Assembly: GCA_023512835.1 (NCBI GenBank) | Contig: CM042088.1 | Coordinates: forward strand, 39,660,164 to 39,724,163 | From: Taxillus chinensis | Taxonomy: Eukaryota; Streptophyta; Magnoliopsida; Santalales; Loranthaceae | DNA length: 64,000 nt | Direction of reading: 5' to 3' | Shown here: positions 24,263 to 36,679 of the stretch, piece by piece | Layout of the letters: each line of letters begins with the position of its first letter | Numbering within the stretch: the stretch's first letter is position 1 | Made by a program: the position numbers and the translations under genes | Notes under the pieces: model-generated | Database searches by the model: none | What the model was told of the DNA's origin: nothing | What the model saw: only the letters and a program-made list of their open reading frames with translations

Positions 24263-26640
24263 AGTTTTGACCCATCGCACCTGACCTAGACAAAAAACTA
24301 GTAATGATTGTTGACGACTCGGTGAGGTAAACTTGGACTTGGAGAAACAAGCTTAGGGTTTAAGAGTATGAGGTTTTTTATTTGTTCACTTATTTTTTTT
24401 GCTCCATTTGGTTATTCACTTACTTGGGTGTTGCCATGATAGACATGCTTTACTTGCTTTTCATATCTATTACGTTCATAAATGATCCTTTTACCTTTTG
24501 CTTTTATATCATTAGGATTAATAAGGTTTAATAAGGCCTCCTTGCCTAAAGATCATTATAAGGCTCCCAAAATCCTCACTCAAGCAGAGCTTGTTTGATT
24601 AGTGAAAACGCTTATATAGGTTTGATCATAACTCAAGTAGAGTTTTTCTTAATAATTACAAGAATGTAGCCGCACAAAACAACACATCTCAAATGGTAAT
24701 ACTATGAATATAATGAGCTCTCACGTTAAGGTAAATGGAATCCATTTAATTGTGACTGCATTTTCGGTTTTCAAAATGAGTTCAAAATTTATTTTTTATT
24801 TTAAATTTATAGTTCTATGAAAAAAACACAAAACTCTTGATAATTTTTGGATTTTTTTTAAATTCCTAGTTTTATAAATAAAATACAATAATTTTTCGGA
24901 GAAATGAGAATGTGCTTAATTTGTTCTCAACCTTTGCATAAACTCAAATTCACTCCAAGTTTGAACTAATCAGAATCAAAGAGGGAATTTATAAGAAACC
25001 TTTTAATAATTCCAATGCTTGCATCGGGCCCATAGGCATATATGATCATGCATCACAATAAAGATTTAGTTTTAAATTTAGCTTTCAACTCCGCAGAATC
25101 CAAAGGTTAATGGATTCAATCACTCAAAAGATAACAGCGACAAAGGAGAATGCCCATAAGTAACCTCTGAATAATTCCAACGCTGGCAAAGGCACATGCC
25201 CATGGATCACAATATAGATTTAATTTTAATATCGAAGGAATCTACGAGGATAACTCGACTTCAACCTATTGACAATTACTAAGTGTTTCTGTGACTTTGA
25301 CTAGGGAGTGTGATCGCGTGAATATGAGGCGCCTAGTGCTGCGGTCAGGTTGGAGGGGATTGGATGAGGAACTAGGAAGATTGAACTTTTACATAGCAGG
25401 GGATATCAAAAATAAATAAATAAATAAAATCAAGAGATACACATCTATAGACAATAGCAAAATTTAAGGGTAAAAGTCAAAACAAACAAACAAACTAGAA
25501 GGGAAAATGGTAGAAAAATTCTTGCGGTAACTGAAAAAGACCATCATTTTAAGATACGTTCAATGTTGACTAGGAACCTATCACAACACAAGAAATGTTG
25601 TGATGTCCAACAGCACAGCTATTGTATTTAGCCAGAACTCTCCAAAACCATTTGATAAACAGAAAATGAGAACAATCTAAGATTTTATGCGTTAAAATGT
25701 TAAATATTCAGTCCATAATCTGAAATTCTAAAAATAAGTTAATGAAAAATGTCTCTTAAGTAGCCTTTGCAAGGGTCCAGATGAAACACCTGCAAAGAAA
25801 TCATGTCTACACAACTTATTAACAGCTTCATCCAGTCCTCACTCAACCTTGGTACCCAATTATAAATCCCACCAGGAATTGACGTCCCAGAAGATTAATA
25901 ATAATAATAAAATAAATAAATAAATAAACGATAAATTTCTCTAAATGGCATCATTGCAGCTGCACCCATGTTCCATCTAAATGGCAGAAAAAAATTAAAT
26001 TTCTCAGACCCAGTTGACTTCCCTATTAACACATACTAACAAACTTATCAGTGGCAGCTTTCAATGTCTGATCAGGACATCATTGAATATTCGTATCATT
26101 ATGCATATTACATTCAAAACATACATAGGTAGCAACTGTCCTTGCTGAAGCGCAAAAAATTAAGAGCTTCCGCTATCAACACAATTATCAGAATACATAA
26201 ATGGGGTAATGGATTCATAAGGAAACAATAAATAGCTCAATTTTGTCAGAAAGTTATGTTATGGAAATTCTAATAATTCAACACCAACCAAAAACCTAAT
26301 ACCAATATCTTATGCATCAAAATGTAATGCAATCACGATTCCAGTAATAATTTTAAAGCCAGGTTCCAGCTTCCAATTCATACTACAGTAAATCAAAATA
26401 GAGATTTGAAAATTGAATTTTGAACTCATATCATGATCTCAAACTCACACAAATATAGTAACACAAAACATAAACTTACTAGATTCCAGAACCTTGAAGC
26501 ATACAGTAGCAAGAAACTCATGATTATAGAAAACAAACAAAGGCCCTCATAAGCCAATCGGGTTCTGCGCTCATCAAAACCAGAAGGAAAATGAATTGAA
26601 TTCATAAAGAAACATCAACAAAGTGCACTGATCATAGATA
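24263..26640. other. Intergenic DNA, no gene recognised
   Basis: I found no supportable coding frame. A degenerate duplication is visible: about 24990-25075 (ATAATTCCAATGCTTGCAT) and about 25158-25235 (ATAATTCCAACGCTGGCAA), roughly 165 bp apart. Simple AAATA and TAA runs occur near 25408-25428 and 25893-25927. Confidence 0.5.
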
Positions 26641-26644
26641 CAGC

Positions 26645-27440
26645 TCATTTGGTATTTTAGAAGGAATGAAATGTATAAGGGAACGAAATGGATAAGAATT
26701 GAAATGAAAATTTTCATTGTTGTTGTATGAAGCTAATGAATTAATGTAATTATAAAAATATCTTCAATTCTTTAATTAATTAATTTTTTTTCTTTTTTTT
26801 CCTTATAACCCGTCATTACCACCGCAATAGCAGGCTGTGAAACCGTTCAACAACAGTGGGTCATGAAGCTATTCGGCAACAGCCGTTCAGCAACAACGAC
26901 AGTATGGTCCTTTGAAGCGTGCTTGCAGTCACCGAGCCATGATTCGAGCACGTGGGAGGGGATGGCGCCGGCTACGATAGATTTGACGACGTCCACAGAC
27001 GTGAAGGTGGTGGCCATGGTGGGGGTAGAGGAGCAGGAGGAGGAGATTAGATCAGGGAGGGAGGCTGGACAAGGGCCACAATGGCTGTCTTCCCCAGCTA
27101 CGAGGCGGTCATCATTGACGTCTCAGGCGTCGTTAGAGGCCGAGGATATAGATGAAGGAGGCGATAAAGGGAGAAGAAGGCAGCGACTTCAGAGAAGTTG
27201 ACGACGTGAGGTACAGATCTTGTCGTGCCAGTGTTGGAGGATGGCATCGGAGAACGATGGCGCTGTCGGGCGTTGTTGAACGATGGCGTCGCCGGGCGCT
27301 GTTGAACGTTAAAAGGTTCCTTGCATAAGGAACCTTTATATAATGGGAGGAATCGATTTACATCGACTTGTGATGAATAAAATTTTCACAAAAATAATCG
27401 ATTCCTTAATTTAATTTCTTTTCTTTCGCACCAAATATGG
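26645..27440. repeat. Possible MITE-like unit with a GC-rich core
   Basis: AT-rich edges with weak inverted similarity (ATTTGGT near 26649 and, inverted, near 27431) enclose a GC-rich core at 26810-27300. The core contains a near-direct repeat (GTTGTTGAACGATGGCGTCG and GCTGTTGAACG). The open frame at 26863-27201 lies in this core, has no recognisable domain and is probably not a gene. No target duplication was found. Confidence 0.3.
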
Positions 27441-27667
27441 TGTTAATTATGAGTAGCATGGCAACGAGCAGGTCCGAAGTGTATAGTGGGTGATCCAGAT
27501 AGCAGGGGAAGGATTATTGAGTATGGCAGGTCGGGATTGTTACTGAGTCGATTGAATTTCTAAAAAAAAATTGAGTTAGGCGGGACAGTCAATTAAAAAA
27601 AATTGATTTATACTCATTTTCAATCTAGCTTTATAAGGTTTTAGCCTCCCATTGCCTCGGGGTGGGC

Positions 27668-28320
27668 TGCAAACGAATCAAGCCGAATCAAATAGTAAGA
27701 TGTTCGAATTTGTTCGTTAAACCAAACACGAGCCTTAAATTATAATATTCACAAACTGTTCACGAACGTTCATGAACATGTGTTCACAAACTTATTTACG
27801 AACGCTTATGAACATAATTATAAAATCATAAAAATCTTTAAAAAAAAATCATACCATAAATTTATTCAAAAAAATATAATTAATTAATTATTAGATTATG
27901 TTATCTTTGTTTAATATGTTCAAATAATTATTATGTATAATTCATAAAAATATAATAATAATAATAATAATAAACAAATAAATCAAAAACATATATTTTT
28001 TATTTAATAATAATATAAAAATATATATTTATTACATTATATTTAATAAAAATATATTTATATTTAATAAAATAACCTTTATACATATTAATTAATTTAT
28101 TAATTTCTTATTTAAAAATAATTTTTACGAACATGAACAATATTCATAAACTATTTATAAATACTTATTCTTGAATGTTCGCGAACAAATATAATAATAA
28201 TATTTATAAACTGAAATAATATTATTCATTAATGATATTTTATTAAATCAAAAACAATCTTTTATTGAGTCAAAAGTGAGCTTTCATGAACATTTAATTT
28301 ATTTACAGATAAACTAAAAC
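27668..28320. repeat. Decayed hAT-like non-autonomous element
   Basis: It starts with GGCTGCAAACGAATCAAGCC, a phrase typical of plant hAT MITE termini. Many GTTCACGAAC / GAACATG inverted pairs follow (27750-27800, 28120-28190), then a long AT-rich core. The right terminus and target duplication are not clear. Confidence 0.4.
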
Positions 28321-28329
28321 ATTACCCAA

Positions 28330-28633
28330 TTATCTTTACCAATTTTGAGGCTTCGGTTACACAAGTAACTAAGAACTTTATCCACACACTAAGGTCAGCC
28401 CTAGCACACCCTTTTTAACCAGTAATCAGATTTTCATGGGACACCCCTGTACCACCACTCAAAGATGACTCTTTTGACGGTTTGCATGATGAATCCCCTG
28501 ATTTGGGTTTCTGTTTGTTGCATGGCATCGGCAAACAGATTTCTTTGTTCTCTGCTCAACTAAAATCTTTTCCATGTTTTATCACTGCTTATAAATCAAT
28601 TATATTCACCTAACACATCTTTTAGAACTAAGC

Positions 28634-28668
<35 letters not shown>

Positions 28669-29596
28669 TTTTTGGGCAGGGACGTTAAGGCGCAAGCATA
28701 AAAACCTCATCATCTCAATGCAGAGAAAGCCCCATTGCTGAAGGATATCAACAAGCCTAAAACAAACAAGAAAACATTTACAGAAAGCCAATAGTCAGAC
28801 ATTTCAAATTACTGCTCATTTAGCCAATCTTTTATGATATTGTCAGCCTTTACATGACTGGTGGACTCAAAACCCTCTGCAGCGTCTCATGTTCCCTGCT
28901 AAGTTTCACCTATAGCTTCAAGGACAAGCATGGAAACGTGTGCATGGACTTGCCATGAGCCAACGTTTGTGGGTCATTGATAGATCAGCCGACAGCCAAT
29001 GATCCACCAGAACTTGCTGCAAAATTCCCATTGCGATTTATAGATATTAGTAAAGGATATGAATGAAACCAAGGAAAATGAAAAAAGACCACCAAACCAC
29101 ATGTCATCAATTTAATATACACAGCCTATAGCAAACTTAGCAACATTTAAATATTAGTACATAAAAATCCCATTATCTAAATAAAGAAAACATATAACAT
29201 TTAATTGTGTTTTGAAGCTTATCTATGATAGTGGAGCCTTTGGTAGTGTTTGATACAAGGAATCCAATATTCTTCTAGTGTTCCATTTTGGGATCTTTGA
29301 ACTCTATCTAGTTAACATGATTCAATCGGTTTAAGATTTATTTATAAATTTATTTGCTTAATTTTAACAGCGATACATAATATTAACGCTTCTTAAAATC
29401 CTTGCCTAATCAAAACATTATTCATTCCATATTCAAAATGTCAACCCTAAACTTTTAAGATTTTCATCAACCAACCTCTAAAATGCTCACAACCTCAGGT
29501 CATGATCTTAGTCAAAGAGAGGAAAATCTACTAATTGGCAGCAGAAGACATACCAGTCGCAGTGCCAATCAATCACATACAATCTCTCTTTAAGAG
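28330..29596. other. Region downstream of the PPR gene
   Basis: No gene was seen. It holds a (GA)14 run at 28638-28665. The part nearest 29596 is presumably the 3' UTR and terminator of the PPR gene, but I cannot mark a polyadenylation site with confidence. Confidence 0.5.
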
Positions 29597-31036
29597 TTAT
29601 GTTTCAGGTTCAAAAGATTTGCCCATGATCTCAGACAGCAATGACTCTGCAGCATCCCTCACCTTTTTTTGAACCCAAAATCCACCCAACACAGCATTCC
29701 ATGTTGCATCATCTGGAACACAGCCATCAAGGACCATCTCATCAACAATTTGGGAAGCCTTGTGCAGGTCTCCTTTCTTACAAAAATAATTCAGTAGGGA
29801 ATCAAATGTCTTGGCATCAATATTAATACCCCTAACCCGCATACTCAGATACAATTGAAATGCTCGTTTTGAGTCGGTCATGGTACACAATCCTTGAACC
29901 ACATGATTATAAATTTTGACATGAAGACTCCAAGTTACCCGGTTGGGTGAGACCCCATTCAGGACCATCTCATCAAGGAAATTTGCAGCATGCTGAAATT
30001 TGAAAATATCACAAAAGCCAATTATGAGTTTTGAATACAACCCTGCATCGGGTTTCAGGCCCTGAAGCTTCATCCTGTCAAGAAGTTCAGTAGCTACTTG
30101 AAGCTTTCCTTTCTTACAGAGTCCATGAATCAAAATGCTATAAATTATTGTATTGGGTGAGAGGCGATTAGCAACCATCATATTCAAAAGATTCATAGCT
30201 TGTGAAGGACGTCCAACTTTGCAAAGACCATCCATTAAGGAAGCATACGTGAACGAACTTGGATGAACACTTTTGTCACTCATTTCTGCAAACAATTTGA
30301 AAGCTGCACCCAAATTCCCAGACTGGGATAAACCGTTAATCAAATTAGTGTAGGTAACAACACTAGGCAAACAACCATTTCTCTCCATCTCTCTGAAAAG
30401 ATCCTTTGCTTCATCAACCTTTCCAAATCGACAAAGCCCATTAATTAAAGTACCATATGTAAATGAATCTGGCATGAACCCCCGATTGGGCATCTCCTTA
30501 AATAATTCAAAAGCTGCAGTCATTGTATTCTCATTCTTGCAAAAGCCTTTAATCAAAATATTGAAGGAAACGACACTAGGAGGGATTCCCATTTCTTTCA
30601 TATATCTATAAAACCTTATAGCCATCTTTAACTTGTTATCGCCAACGAGAATGGCAAGAACTGTAATGTATGACTTTTCCGTAGGCACACAGCAAAATTC
30701 CTTCATCTTTCGGAAAACTCTTACAGCATCCAATGGCTTGTGAACTCGTTCATAACCTCTGCAAATTTTTAAAAATATTTCTTCCGGCATATTACAGTTT
30801 TCCTCCTTCATTCTGTTAAGAAGTGTCTCAGCATATCTAAATTGGTTTGCAGAGACTAGTTTAGATATCATGATACCAAATGTCTTTTCGTCATGCCGAA
30901 AGCCATTCACATACTCACCTGTAGCCGAATCAAACACGAGAACAGCTTTGTTTATGTCCTTTTCTGTTCGAATTAGCTTTTCCACTAGGGTGGTAGTGAT
31001 TTCTTTTGACCACTTGATCATTGTCTTGCTACCCAT
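29597..31036 (-). CDS. P-class pentatricopeptide repeat protein, At5g46100-like
   Basis: One uninterrupted exon of 479 aa. I take ATG 31036 as the start because the protein then opens MGSKTMIKWSK, matching the start of the Arabidopsis At5g46100 product; the open frame upstream has no ATG. From about residue 45 to 470 there are roughly a dozen 35-residue helical repeats with the usual signatures (SFNILIKGFCK, TYGTLINGLCRFGKVDEA, TYTNLINGLSQSGNL, TYASLMDGLCKVGR). There is no E, DYW, SMR or other C-terminal domain, so it is P-class. Such proteins bind single-stranded RNA in mitochondria or plastids and affect processing, stability or translation. The transcript bound by this member is unknown to me. 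No strong transit peptide is obvious. No stops or frameshifts are present. Confidence 0.95.
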   Translation of the reverse strand: MGSKTMIKWSKEITTTLVEKLIRTEKDINKAVLVFDSATGEYVNGFRHDEKTFGIMISKLVSANQFRYAETLLNRMKEENCNMPEEIFLKICRGYERVHKPLDAVRVFRKMKEFCCVPTEKSYITVLAILVGDNKLKMAIRFYRYMKEMGIPPSVVSFNILIKGFCKNENTMTAAFELFKEMPNRGFMPDSFTYGTLINGLCRFGKVDEAKDLFREMERNGCLPSVVTYTNLINGLSQSGNLGAAFKLFAEMSDKSVHPSSFTYASLMDGLCKVGRPSQAMNLLNMMVANRLSPNTIIYSILIHGLCKKGKLQVATELLDRMKLQGLKPDAGLYSKLIIGFCDIFKFQHAANFLDEMVLNGVSPNRVTWSLHVKIYNHVVQGLCTMTDSKRAFQLYLSMRVRGINIDAKTFDSLLNYFCKKGDLHKASQIVDEMVLDGCVPDDATWNAVLGGFWVQKKVRDAAESLLSEIMGKSFEPET

Positions 31037-34000
31037 TACAGTTAATCTTCTTTGACAGACAATCACTTTTGAACGGACTCAATTTATCATTACCTGATAA
31101 GCTTCTGACCCCACTAGGCAAGGAGTACAGGCTTCTCTTCCACTTATGCTTTAAACAAATTCTCATGAAGTGCTCTCATCAGTTACTGAGGAAGCAAGCT
31201 GCTTAATAGCACAAGCACACGTTACTTGTTTTGCCATGTGAATTAAGCATTTTATAGAACATGAAGCGTGGTCTTAAGAAACAAAATAAAATTTCAAAAA
31301 AATACATAGGAAAAATAAGAATACATAGTAGTGCCTAAAAGGCTAAAACTCACCCATCCTCCAAACATACACATTAGGAGACCAAGGCGAAATAAACACA
31401 TAAATACAACATTTCAAAATCACAGCCTTAGCAAATAGAAAATAGCCTAATCCATCCAAGGGTTAACATACTTAAATCCATATTTCAATATGGGGTTTAA
31501 ACATATCAATTCCAAAGATCCAAATCACAGACCATAAACAATTAGGAAATGGCCTAATTGCCCATGGTAGAAAACAATTCAATAGAGCATGAATGATATC
31601 AACACAATTACACTTACACATTCCAAAGAAGTGTTTGTTACCGCTAATAGCACAACAAATAGAGAAAACCAGTCCACAAGCTCTACAGTTACTAGGAATG
31701 GATCAAAATCCTACTTGGCAATAGATATAGATCATAAACACATGAAGTTTGAAAATTCCCATGGCTTGGGGACAAGTCCCAAGACTCCCACGACAACAAC
31801 CGCCTAGATGTTTTAAACATATAAATTGTATTAAAAAAACTCAAATACAGAATAATTTTCATTTATTTAGAATAAAAGAAAATAAACCCATTCAATGTTT
31901 TGAAAAAAAACATAATTTCCGAAAAGTTCAACAAAAAAAGGTATTCCCATATTTTTGCAAAAGCTCCACAAATGCTCAACAAAATAATATACATAGAATT
32001 ACGGAACTCATATAACAAAATAGGTTTATCCAATATTTCCAAAGTTCCGTAAACAAGGCACATATAGCGTATAAATCTTTCGAAACTCCAAATAGGGAGT
32101 TTTATGAACACCTACCTCGATTCGCTAATCCAAACAAACTCCACAACCACGATCCGACCTATACTGAATACAAATCCAACAAAGTCTGAAATCCCTAACA
32201 TTAATCGAATAGACTAACACATCCCAAATCAATAACTAAGAATCCCACAAACAGCGATAAACTTACGTGGAGGCGAAATTGGGGTAACGGATGCCAAGAT
32301 TTGGAGGCTACAGAGCAGTAGGGGCTCGGCGACAGCATCGGTGCTCCGACGAGGGGGCTGAGTTTTCCGGGTGGTGGGGCAGTCGAGGGGGAGGAGGAAG
32401 AGAGAGACAAGTGTGGCGACGACCACCAGCAGGACAATTTCGGCCAAGGGGGTGGAGGGAACGGGATGGCTTTGGTTAGATCATGACATTTTAAAAAATA
32501 GAAATAGAAAAAACAAGGAGGTAAGGGTAACTTAACCTCCAAAATATGTCATGTTTATTTTACATGTGACCGGTCATAACAGATTATTATAGCATAATTT
32601 ATGTCAGGTTTATTTTGTATGTTTTTTATTTTTATTTTTAAAATAAATTTTTTATTTTTTTTATTTTTTTAGATTTAAAAAATAAAAATAATTTTTTTTA
32701 TTTTAAATTTTTAATTTTTTGTATTCAACAGTTCGTATTTTAAAAATAAAAACAGAAAATATATAAAATAAACATGACATGAGTTATGCTATATACTCCA
32801 AATAGGTGGACACTAGGACACACAAAATACATAAATCTCACATTCCAACTTAAGGTTTTTTTATTGCAGAAGTAGTCAAATGATCAACCCAACCGCTGGC
32901 ATGATAGCTACAATAACTAGTCTAACAATATTTAAAATGCAAGAAAAAAATCTTTCAATAGATTTAACAAACCCTTATTAACCTGTTCAAATTTGTTGAG
33001 TAACTTTAGTCTAACTCAAATTAACTAGTTTAAAATTGTATAATATTATGTAGTGGTTATATAAAATGTTAAAACCAAAATAAAATTTATATTTGATTTA
33101 ATACATAATTTTTTAAAAAATATTTATATCAGCCCCGAGTTTGTTTTTTACATCTAATAATTTTATATCCTATATTACTACCATCATTCAAGTCATTTTT
33201 TATCTTATCCTTAATTTTTTATCTTATTCAATTTTTTTACTCTCCTATCAAGTTTATCCTGTCAAGTTTATCCATTGACTTACATCCTTGGAGCTAGTTC
33301 TACTAGCCTTGCTACTCTGTTGGAGCAAGAATATTCGTGAACAAGAGAATGTATTAAAATTTAGTTATTTTTATAATAAAATATTATCTATTTTGAAGAT
33401 TTGTAATTAAATTTTTTATTTTAGAATACAATATTATCCATGTCATTGTCCTATAAAAATAATCATTTAAAAAAATTAATATTGATTATAAATTTTAAAT
33501 GAACTCTAAATAAACTTTAAATGAGCTTAACTACATAGTTATTAGTTAAGGCTCATATGATAACTTAGTCAAACTCAAAGTCAGTCTCAATCTGAATATA
33601 TAATTATATAAAATTCTAATTTAAACCATTAAAAATAAGTCATCATACGCACTGCATTTGCGTATTGAATTGAAACTACCTTCTCCCAGCTGATGAACCT
33701 ATAGGCAGGGCGGCAAACACGTTTTTTAAAAATTCAATTTAATTAATTATATATTTTAAACAAATTTTAGTTGATTTTTTTTATTATGGTCGCCACGTGT
33801 TAGTTGTTGAGTCAAACACACAACTTGATTGACCACTGCGCCAGCCCTACTTTAAAACAGACAGGGGTGCAACTTTTTTTGGTTGGTTAACGGCAAAAAG
33901 ATCAGCAAATAGAAATGGTGTCGTAGAAGTTGATTAATTAATGCTAATATATTCATCAGCTACTTTTCTCAATACCAAATAAATAAAATAATATAGATGT

Positions 34001-34400
34001 ATTCTTCTCCTTCTGCATTAATTTTTTTTGGTTTTTTAGCACGATAAAAGTACAGTGTGACTTCTAAACATTAGTAGATTTTCCTTTAAAAATATTGAAT
34101 ATCTCTAGGTCTAACATTCGTGACACCATGTCATCATTAATTTTAAATAATTGTTGCTTTTAAACATAGTTGTTTTTTGACATATTTTGGTGTCAGCGTA
34201 TCATGTCAATAATATAATGTCAAATGATTCATATTTGCCACATAATACGCAGATTTTGTTGTTATAAACATTATCAGTATTTATATATAAATACACACTC
34301 TTTTGAAATAACCTATAGTGAAAGGACTGAATTGATATCATAATAATTGTAAATTAAGTAAGCAACAATATTGTATTTCTATGAATAATCTAGTTATTTC
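31037..34400. other. PPR upstream region and intergenic DNA
   Basis: Apart from the candidate leader exon, no gene was seen. 32560-34400 is AT-rich with poly(A/T)-rich low-complexity sequence near 32620-32760. Confidence 0.5.
32272..32480 (-). promoter_or_regulatory. Candidate untranslated leader exon of the PPR gene
   Basis: A GC-rich, pyrimidine-rich island on the minus strand ends in TCCACGTAAGTTTATCG, a strong 5' splice donor (GTAAGT). It lies about 1.2 kb upstream of the PPR start. Its open frames lack an ATG. A leader exon spliced to just above 31036 would fit, since many plant PPR genes have a leader intron. This is inference without transcript evidence. Confidence 0.3.
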
Positions 34401-34403
34401 CCA

Positions 34404-34555
34404 ACAATTTGATGTAAAAGATCTTTACACTTCTACGGGATATGCAATGATTATCAATTTGATGTAAAAGATCTTTACACTTCTAGAAGACATCAGAAAA
34501 TAAGCTATATCTTAAAGGGTTCACACTTCTACGGGATATGCAATGATTATCAATG
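34404..34555. repeat. Local direct repeats of about 30-50 bp
   Basis: AATTTGATGTAAAAGATCTT occurs at about 34407 and 34457. ACTTCTACGGGATATGCAAT occurs at about 34431 and 34525, each followed by GATTATCAA. This is a small partial tandem duplication. Confidence 0.8.
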
Positions 34556-36679
34556 TTCAACAAGAGCTACAGGGCATGCATTTCCAGTTCTACAAAACAT
34601 TCATTTCGGGTATAAACCCACACTTGCAACAAGTTCCTATTTCTTCAAGTGTCCACCTTTATTTCTTTACAAGAAAAACTGACATGGCCTACCCAAACAA
34701 AAAGCGATTTCAAGCAAAACACCAAACACAAAATCCCAAACATGGTAGAGTTACACAAATTATTTCAAGATTTTACCAAATTTATATCCAAGTTTATATT
34801 TTTTTAATCACAAACAGTATTCACCAAAATCACCAATCTCTTGCAAAAAAAGCTTATTCCACATAAGTTCACATCCTAAGAGGGAGAGAAAGAATGAAAA
34901 ACTTCATGGATAAATCAGATATTATATATACGTATATTTAAAGAAATTCAAGTCTTTTCAATGGGCTCCCTTTTTGAAGGTTTCTTTTAGCTTACTCCTA
35001 TAAAATAAATAAAACATAACTTTTCTCCTTTTTATTCTTGATTCCAAATATAAAAGACAACAATTTCAAATAGCAAGAACACGACCGTTTCCACAAAAAT
35101 GGAGAAGAGGCTCTTTTGAGTGTGGATTTTCCTTGTTGGAACAACATCAAGCTGTGTGGTTTAGAATAAATCTAGAGTTGCGTTTATGATGCATTACTAG
35201 TTTGGAAAGTTTGAAGTTGTATGTGGAATAGGTGAGACTAAATGAGAATGATAGGGTTTGAAGATAGGATAATAGGGTGAATTGGATTTTGGGTTTTTAG
35301 GGTGGAGAGATTATAGAGTATTAAAGGAGAGCTAGGTTCATTAAATTGAAAGTGGGCAAGTCGATAGAGAGTAGCGGTTTGAAAGGGATGAATGCAATTG
35401 AGTGTAGGTTTGTAAAACCCATTTTTTTTATTAAAATAATAAATAAATTTAGAAAATACTTATTCCCGTAATAATAAAAAATTATTGAATTGCTTTACCG
35501 AAGCTCAACTACCAAAAAAAAGTTATTAAAAATAACTGTTTGAAAAGTAAACTAATTGTTAGGTAATAATAGTCTTTAGAATAGTTTCATTGATGATACT
35601 ATAAATAGGTAAATTGTGTGATGAAATTTATAAAGAAAAAAAGATTATATTTAGGGAATATGATATTGAGTTTTAGAGCAAATATGCAATTCAAAACAAA
35701 GCATTACATACTACACGAGATGCAAAAAGGCAAGGAGTACCAACTGATATTACAAGCCTATTTTTCACTATAAATGAATTGAAGACTCATAACTAATGGA
35801 TATAAAGGAAATTTTTGCCCTTAATTATCGATCCTTGTTATGAATGTAGGTAGGAGTCATGCTAATAAAGGAATAATGCGACCCTACCATAAAAGCTCAT
35901 TTCACTGTATTTAGATATAATTAGAGAAATACAAAATAAATAGTAAAAAATATTTTATGGTCAATATTTAATTTATGAATGTAAATATTTATTTATGATA
36001 TTAAATTATGCGATGATATTTATTTTAATCAATGTTGTTGTTTATTTCATTTAAATTGTGTTATTTAATGTTAAATATATAATAATTGTGTCATTTGAAT
36101 TTTGAAATTAGCTAAAAGGTATAAATGGTAAAAATTTGATGAATATTAGAAATAGTTTACAATAAAAATAAATTATAATATTTGCAAAATGGGAGCTTAT
36201 TACATAATTGTAACTCTATAAAATCATCTAATATATATGTTTAGAATCTAAAAAAGAAAAGATACGGGTAAGAATTACAAAATGTTTTGGAGCTTTCAAT
36301 TTTTCAATGACAAATTCATTATTCTTGCAGAATGAGTTGTGCTTCTCTGAAATTGCACAAATTCATTTGCATGTACAATTTTCTGCACCCATTAGAATTT
36401 AATTACATATGGAACGTGAAATTAGTTTATAAGCAATTTATCCACCCACATTCCACATGCACCCCATGGGGATTATGGTCTAACACCCTTATGAAAATAA
36501 GTAGTCTTCAATTTATATGATAAGGGTGTCCGAAATTGAGCCCAACAAACTTCATACATTTCATTGAATCTGAAACATGCTTATCCATAATATACCAGGC
36601 TGCTAGCTGGAAGCATATATGCACACCGGTTGGATTTATTATAGCTAGGAATCGCTGTTTGAATGTTTCACAAAATGCT
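34556..36679. other. Intergenic DNA, no gene recognised
   Basis: No supportable coding frame. The open frame at plus 34543-34866 has no family resemblance. The last part, next to 36680, should contain the 3' UTR of the bHLH gene. Confidence 0.5.

Noticed and set aside
26863..27201. Plus-strand frame of 112 codons
   Set aside because: Lies in the GC-rich core of a repeat-like unit, biased composition, no recognisable domain.
29641..31206. Plus-strand frames opposite the PPR gene
   Set aside because: Short antisense shadows without family resemblance.
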